From the NCBI RefSeq assembly GCF_000025705.1, contig NC_013959.1:1107063-1171062 (forward strand): a stretch of DNA of 64,000 nucleotides. The letters are read 5' to 3'. The stretch's first letter is position 1; every line of letters begins with the position of its first letter. The position numbers were made by a program, and so were the translations under genes. The stretch comes from Sideroxydans lithotrophicus ES-1 (GTDB taxonomy: Bacteria > Pseudomonadota > Gammaproteobacteria > Burkholderiales > Gallionellaceae). Shown piece by piece: positions 61,742 through 64,000 of the stretch. Under the pieces are notes generated by a model that did no database searches, was not told the origin of the DNA, and was given only the letters and a program-made list of their open reading frames with translations.

Positions 61742-64000
61742 CTATTCGGAACGATACAAACTGGCATTCCACACCAGACCTTCAAAATCCTCTGTGGATA
61801 GCGGTCTGGAGAACAGATAGCCCTGCCCGTAGTCGCATCCTGCCGTTCTCAACAGGTCGCGTTGTTCGCTGGTTTCCACGCCCTCGGCAATCACCTTGAT
61901 GCCAAGCTTGTGGGCCATCATGATCATGGCCTCACAAAGCGCAAGGTCGCTGGAATCGGGGGCGAGATTGCGCACGAAGGACTGGTCGATCTTGATGTAA
62001 TCGATATCGAATTTCTTCAGATACGAGAGCGAGGAATATCCTGTTCCGAAATCATCGAGTGCGACCTGCATGCCGATATTCCCGAAAGCCATGAGCTTGC
62101 TCACGATGGTGTCGCTGGCATCCATCAGCAGGCTTTCAGTGATTTCAATTGCGAAGCAGCCTCCGGACAAGTCAAGTTCTTTCAGATGTTCAAACCATGC
62201 CAGATGGGTATTTGAATCGCTTTTGAATTGAACCGGTGACTTGTTTATGCTGATCTGGATATCCTTCCCATAAGCGCCACGCCAGTGTTTCACCTGATTC
62301 GCGGCCTGGCGGAATACCCAGTCACCGATCTGAATGATCAGTCCGCTTTGTTCTGCGATAGGAATGAAGTCGGCAGGACTGACCAGACCTCGGTTTGGGT
62401 GTTGCCAGCGTATCAGGGCTTCGGCTTTGTGTATCGAGCCGGTCTCAAGTTCTACTATGGGCTGGTATACCAGCCTGAACTGGTCTTGGGCCAGGGCCTT
62501 GTGTAGATCATTGGACAAACTCATGCGGTTCTGCGCGACCGACTGCATGGCTTGGGTGTAGTAGCAGGAGCGGTTGCGACCGGAATTTTTTGCCGCATAC
62601 ATCGCCTGGTCGGCATTCCTGAGCAGGGCTTCGATCTCCGTTGCATCGGATGGGTAAATCGTGACACCAATACTGACCGATATATAGGCCAGCTCGTTGC
62701 CCAGCTGGAATGGTGCCGAGAATTTATTCAGTATGCATTCGTTGACCCGCTCGATGCTGTCCTGGTCGCTCAGTTCGCCCAGGAGAAGTGCAAACTCGTC
62801 TCCCCCAAGCCGCGCGACCGTGTCGGATTCGCGAACACAACTCGACAGGCGCAGTGCAGCTTCTTTCAGCAGCAAATCGCCTGTGGCATGGCCCATGGTG
62901 TCATTCACCTCCTTGAAGTGGTCAAGATCGAGGAATACGACTGCCAGCGGCAACTCGACCCGGCGGGATTTCTTGATCTCCTGTTCCAGGCGGTCATGAA
63001 ACATCCTCCAGTTGGGCAGGCCGGTCAGGTGATCGAAGTTGGCTTGTCGCCAGATCAATTCTTCCGATTCCTTTTTCTGGGAGATATCCGTGAACAGTGC
63101 GATCCGATGATGCACCTTGCCGTCATCGTTGAAGACGGTATTGATGGTCAACCATTTGGGGTAGACCTCGCCGCTCTTGCGGCGATCCCATATCTCTCCT
63201 ATCCACTTGCCGGTGCCTAAGATCTCGTTCCACATGGCCTGATAGAAGTCCATGTCGTGGCGGCCCGATTTCAGGATGCCGGGATTCTTCCCGATCACGT
63301 CCTCCATGGCATAGCCGGTGATCCTGGTGAATGCGGGATTGATGGCCATGATCAGGTTGTCGGCGTCGGTGATCATCATGCCTTCACTGCTGTTTTCGTA
63401 GATCGAGGCCGCCAGTTGCAGGGATTGTTCCGCTGCTTTTCGTTGTACTTCCCGATCGAAGTTATCCAGTGAGAAGGATATATCCCGCGACATTTCATCC
63501 AGCAGCGCAATCGATTCGCCGTCGAATGCGTCGATGTGTTGATGGTAAACCGACAAGACGGCAAAGGGTCTTCCGCCTCTCGGGATCGGGAATGCCGCAA
63601 TCGAATGCCAGCCTTGTTCTGATGCGCGGTTCTGCCAGGGGGCGAAATCAGGATCATTGGAGGAGTCGTTGATGATGACGGGGTGGTTCTCGCGAAAAGC
63701 CACCCCGACCGGGCCGCGGCCTTCGGGCACATCTGCAAGGGGCGAGATGACGATCCCGTCCAGGTAGTCCTGCCCGGCTCCGTAACTTGCAGCCGGGAGC
63801 AGCAGCTTGCTTTCCTTGTCGACCTGCGCGACCCAGGCCATGTTCATCCCGCCGAATTTGACAGCGCAACGGCATACCAGGGGGAAGAGCTGTTCTTCCT
63901 GCTCCATGCGCACGATAGCCTGATTGATCTCGCTCAACGCACTGTACAGCCTGGTTATGCGCCTGGCCCTGGAAGACTCCTTTTTGCTTTGCAAGGCGAA
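61742..64000 (-). CDS. GGDEF-EAL protein with GAF-like and PAS domains (5' end outside window)
   Basis: The gene is open to the window edge, with no ATG at the start of the visible frame (an in-frame TTG is at 63994), so the N-terminus may lie outside. About 750 residues are visible. A GAF-like domain lies at about 20-190 of the visible part, then a PAS domain (about 195-320). The GGDEF domain keeps GGDEFALL and the EAL domain keeps EALIRWQHPNRG, with the DDFGTGYSSLSYLKKFDIDYIKIDQSF segment. It is adjacent to and on the same strand as a second GGDEF-EAL gene, 153 bases apart. No transmembrane helix is seen in the visible part, so this portion is probably cytosolic. Confidence 0.92.
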   Translation of the reverse strand, partial: FALQSKKESSRARRITRLYSALSEINQAIVRMEQEEQLFPLVCRCAVKFGGMNMAWVAQVDKESKLLLPAASYGAGQDYLDGIVISPLADVPEGRGPVGVAFRENHPVIINDSSNDPDFAPWQNRASEQGWHSIAAFPIPRGGRPFAVLSVYHQHIDAFDGESIALLDEMSRDISFSLDNFDREVQRKAAEQSLQLAASIYENSSEGMMITDADNLIMAINPAFTRITGYAMEDVIGKNPGILKSGRHDMDFYQAMWNEILGTGKWIGEIWDRRKSGEVYPKWLTINTVFNDDGKVHHRIALFTDISQKKESEELIWRQANFDHLTGLPNWRMFHDRLEQEIKKSRRVELPLAVVFLDLDHFKEVNDTMGHATGDLLLKEAALRLSSCVRESDTVARLGGDEFALLLGELSDQDSIERVNECILNKFSAPFQLGNELAYISVSIGVTIYPSDATEIEALLRNADQAMYAAKNSGRNRSCYYTQAMQSVAQNRMSLSNDLHKALAQDQFRLVYQPIVELETGSIHKAEALIRWQHPNRGLVSPADFIPIAEQSGLIIQIGDWVFRQAANQVKHWRGAYGKDIQISINKSPVQFKSDSNTHLAWFEHLKELDLSGGCFAIEITESLLMDASDTIVSKLMAFGNIGMQVALDDFGTGYSSLSYLKKFDIDYIKIDQSFVRNLAPDSSDLALCEAMIMMAHKLGIKVIAEGVETSEQRDLLRTAGCDYGQGYLFSRPLSTEDFEGLVWNASLYRSE

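Overview
The window looks like chromosomal DNA of a facultatively denitrifying, sulfide-oxidising betaproteobacterium. A relative of Gallionellaceae or other Nitrosomonadales would fit, but that placement is an inference from gene content (NirS/Nor maturation genes, NnrS, SQR, cytochrome bd, IhfB-type nucleoid protein, many cyclic-di-GMP parts). No rRNA or other decisive phylogenetic marker is present. Coding density is high on both strands, apart from an accessory patch at about 14.1-17.6 kb. Layout: 1-10.2 kb is a nitrogen-oxide respiration block. It holds the tail of a membrane protein, NorQ, a polyferredoxin, NorD, a small membrane protein, a perfect FNR-type box, the cytochrome cd1 nitrite reductase NirS, a TonB-dependent receptor, an unusual DsrC/TusE-like protein and NnrS. 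10.4-14.1 kb is an adaptor/permease/ATPase efflux operon ending in its own TetR-type regulator. 14.1-17.6 kb is a gene-poor patch with a 32-codon membrane peptide gene, a DUF6414-like gene, and a HicA-like/HTH two-gene unit with a palindrome over its promoter. 19.2-27.2 kb is the most coherent system. A minus-strand array cydP-cydA-cydB-cydX-ybgE-sqr homologue-54 aa protein-sqr has no visible internal terminator. It is preceded by a sigma-54 type promoter and a 17-bp inverted repeat, and faces a divergently encoded sigma-54 activator with a cysteine-rich PAS domain. The natural reading is a regulated sulfide-to-quinone-to-oxygen chain: two flavoprotein sulfide:quinone oxidoreductases feed a bd oxidase, which tolerates sulfide and NO. 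28-38 kb has an MtfA-like peptidase, two GEMM-I cyclic-di-GMP riboswitches (one before an IhfB-like gene, one before an ankyrin-repeat membrane protein), and a receiver/porin/periplasmic-binding-protein/hybrid-kinase array. 38-47 kb is mostly metabolic or envelope: hydrolase, M14 peptidase, LysR regulator, EamA exporter, 2OG-Fe oxygenase, cysK and cysM, and an outer-membrane protein paired with a TlpA-like thioredoxin. 47.6-58.9 kb has a bacterial alpha-2-macroglobulin facing PbpC, then amiC-tsaE diverging from queG, followed by tRNA-Lys(CUU). 59-64 kb has two large GGDEF-EAL proteins; the second runs off the window. Cyclic-di-GMP is a recurring theme: two RNA sensors and two enzymes that may make or degrade the signal lie within about 34 kb. 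At least eight genes of 60 codons or fewer are supported by ribosome-binding sites, operon position or terminators.
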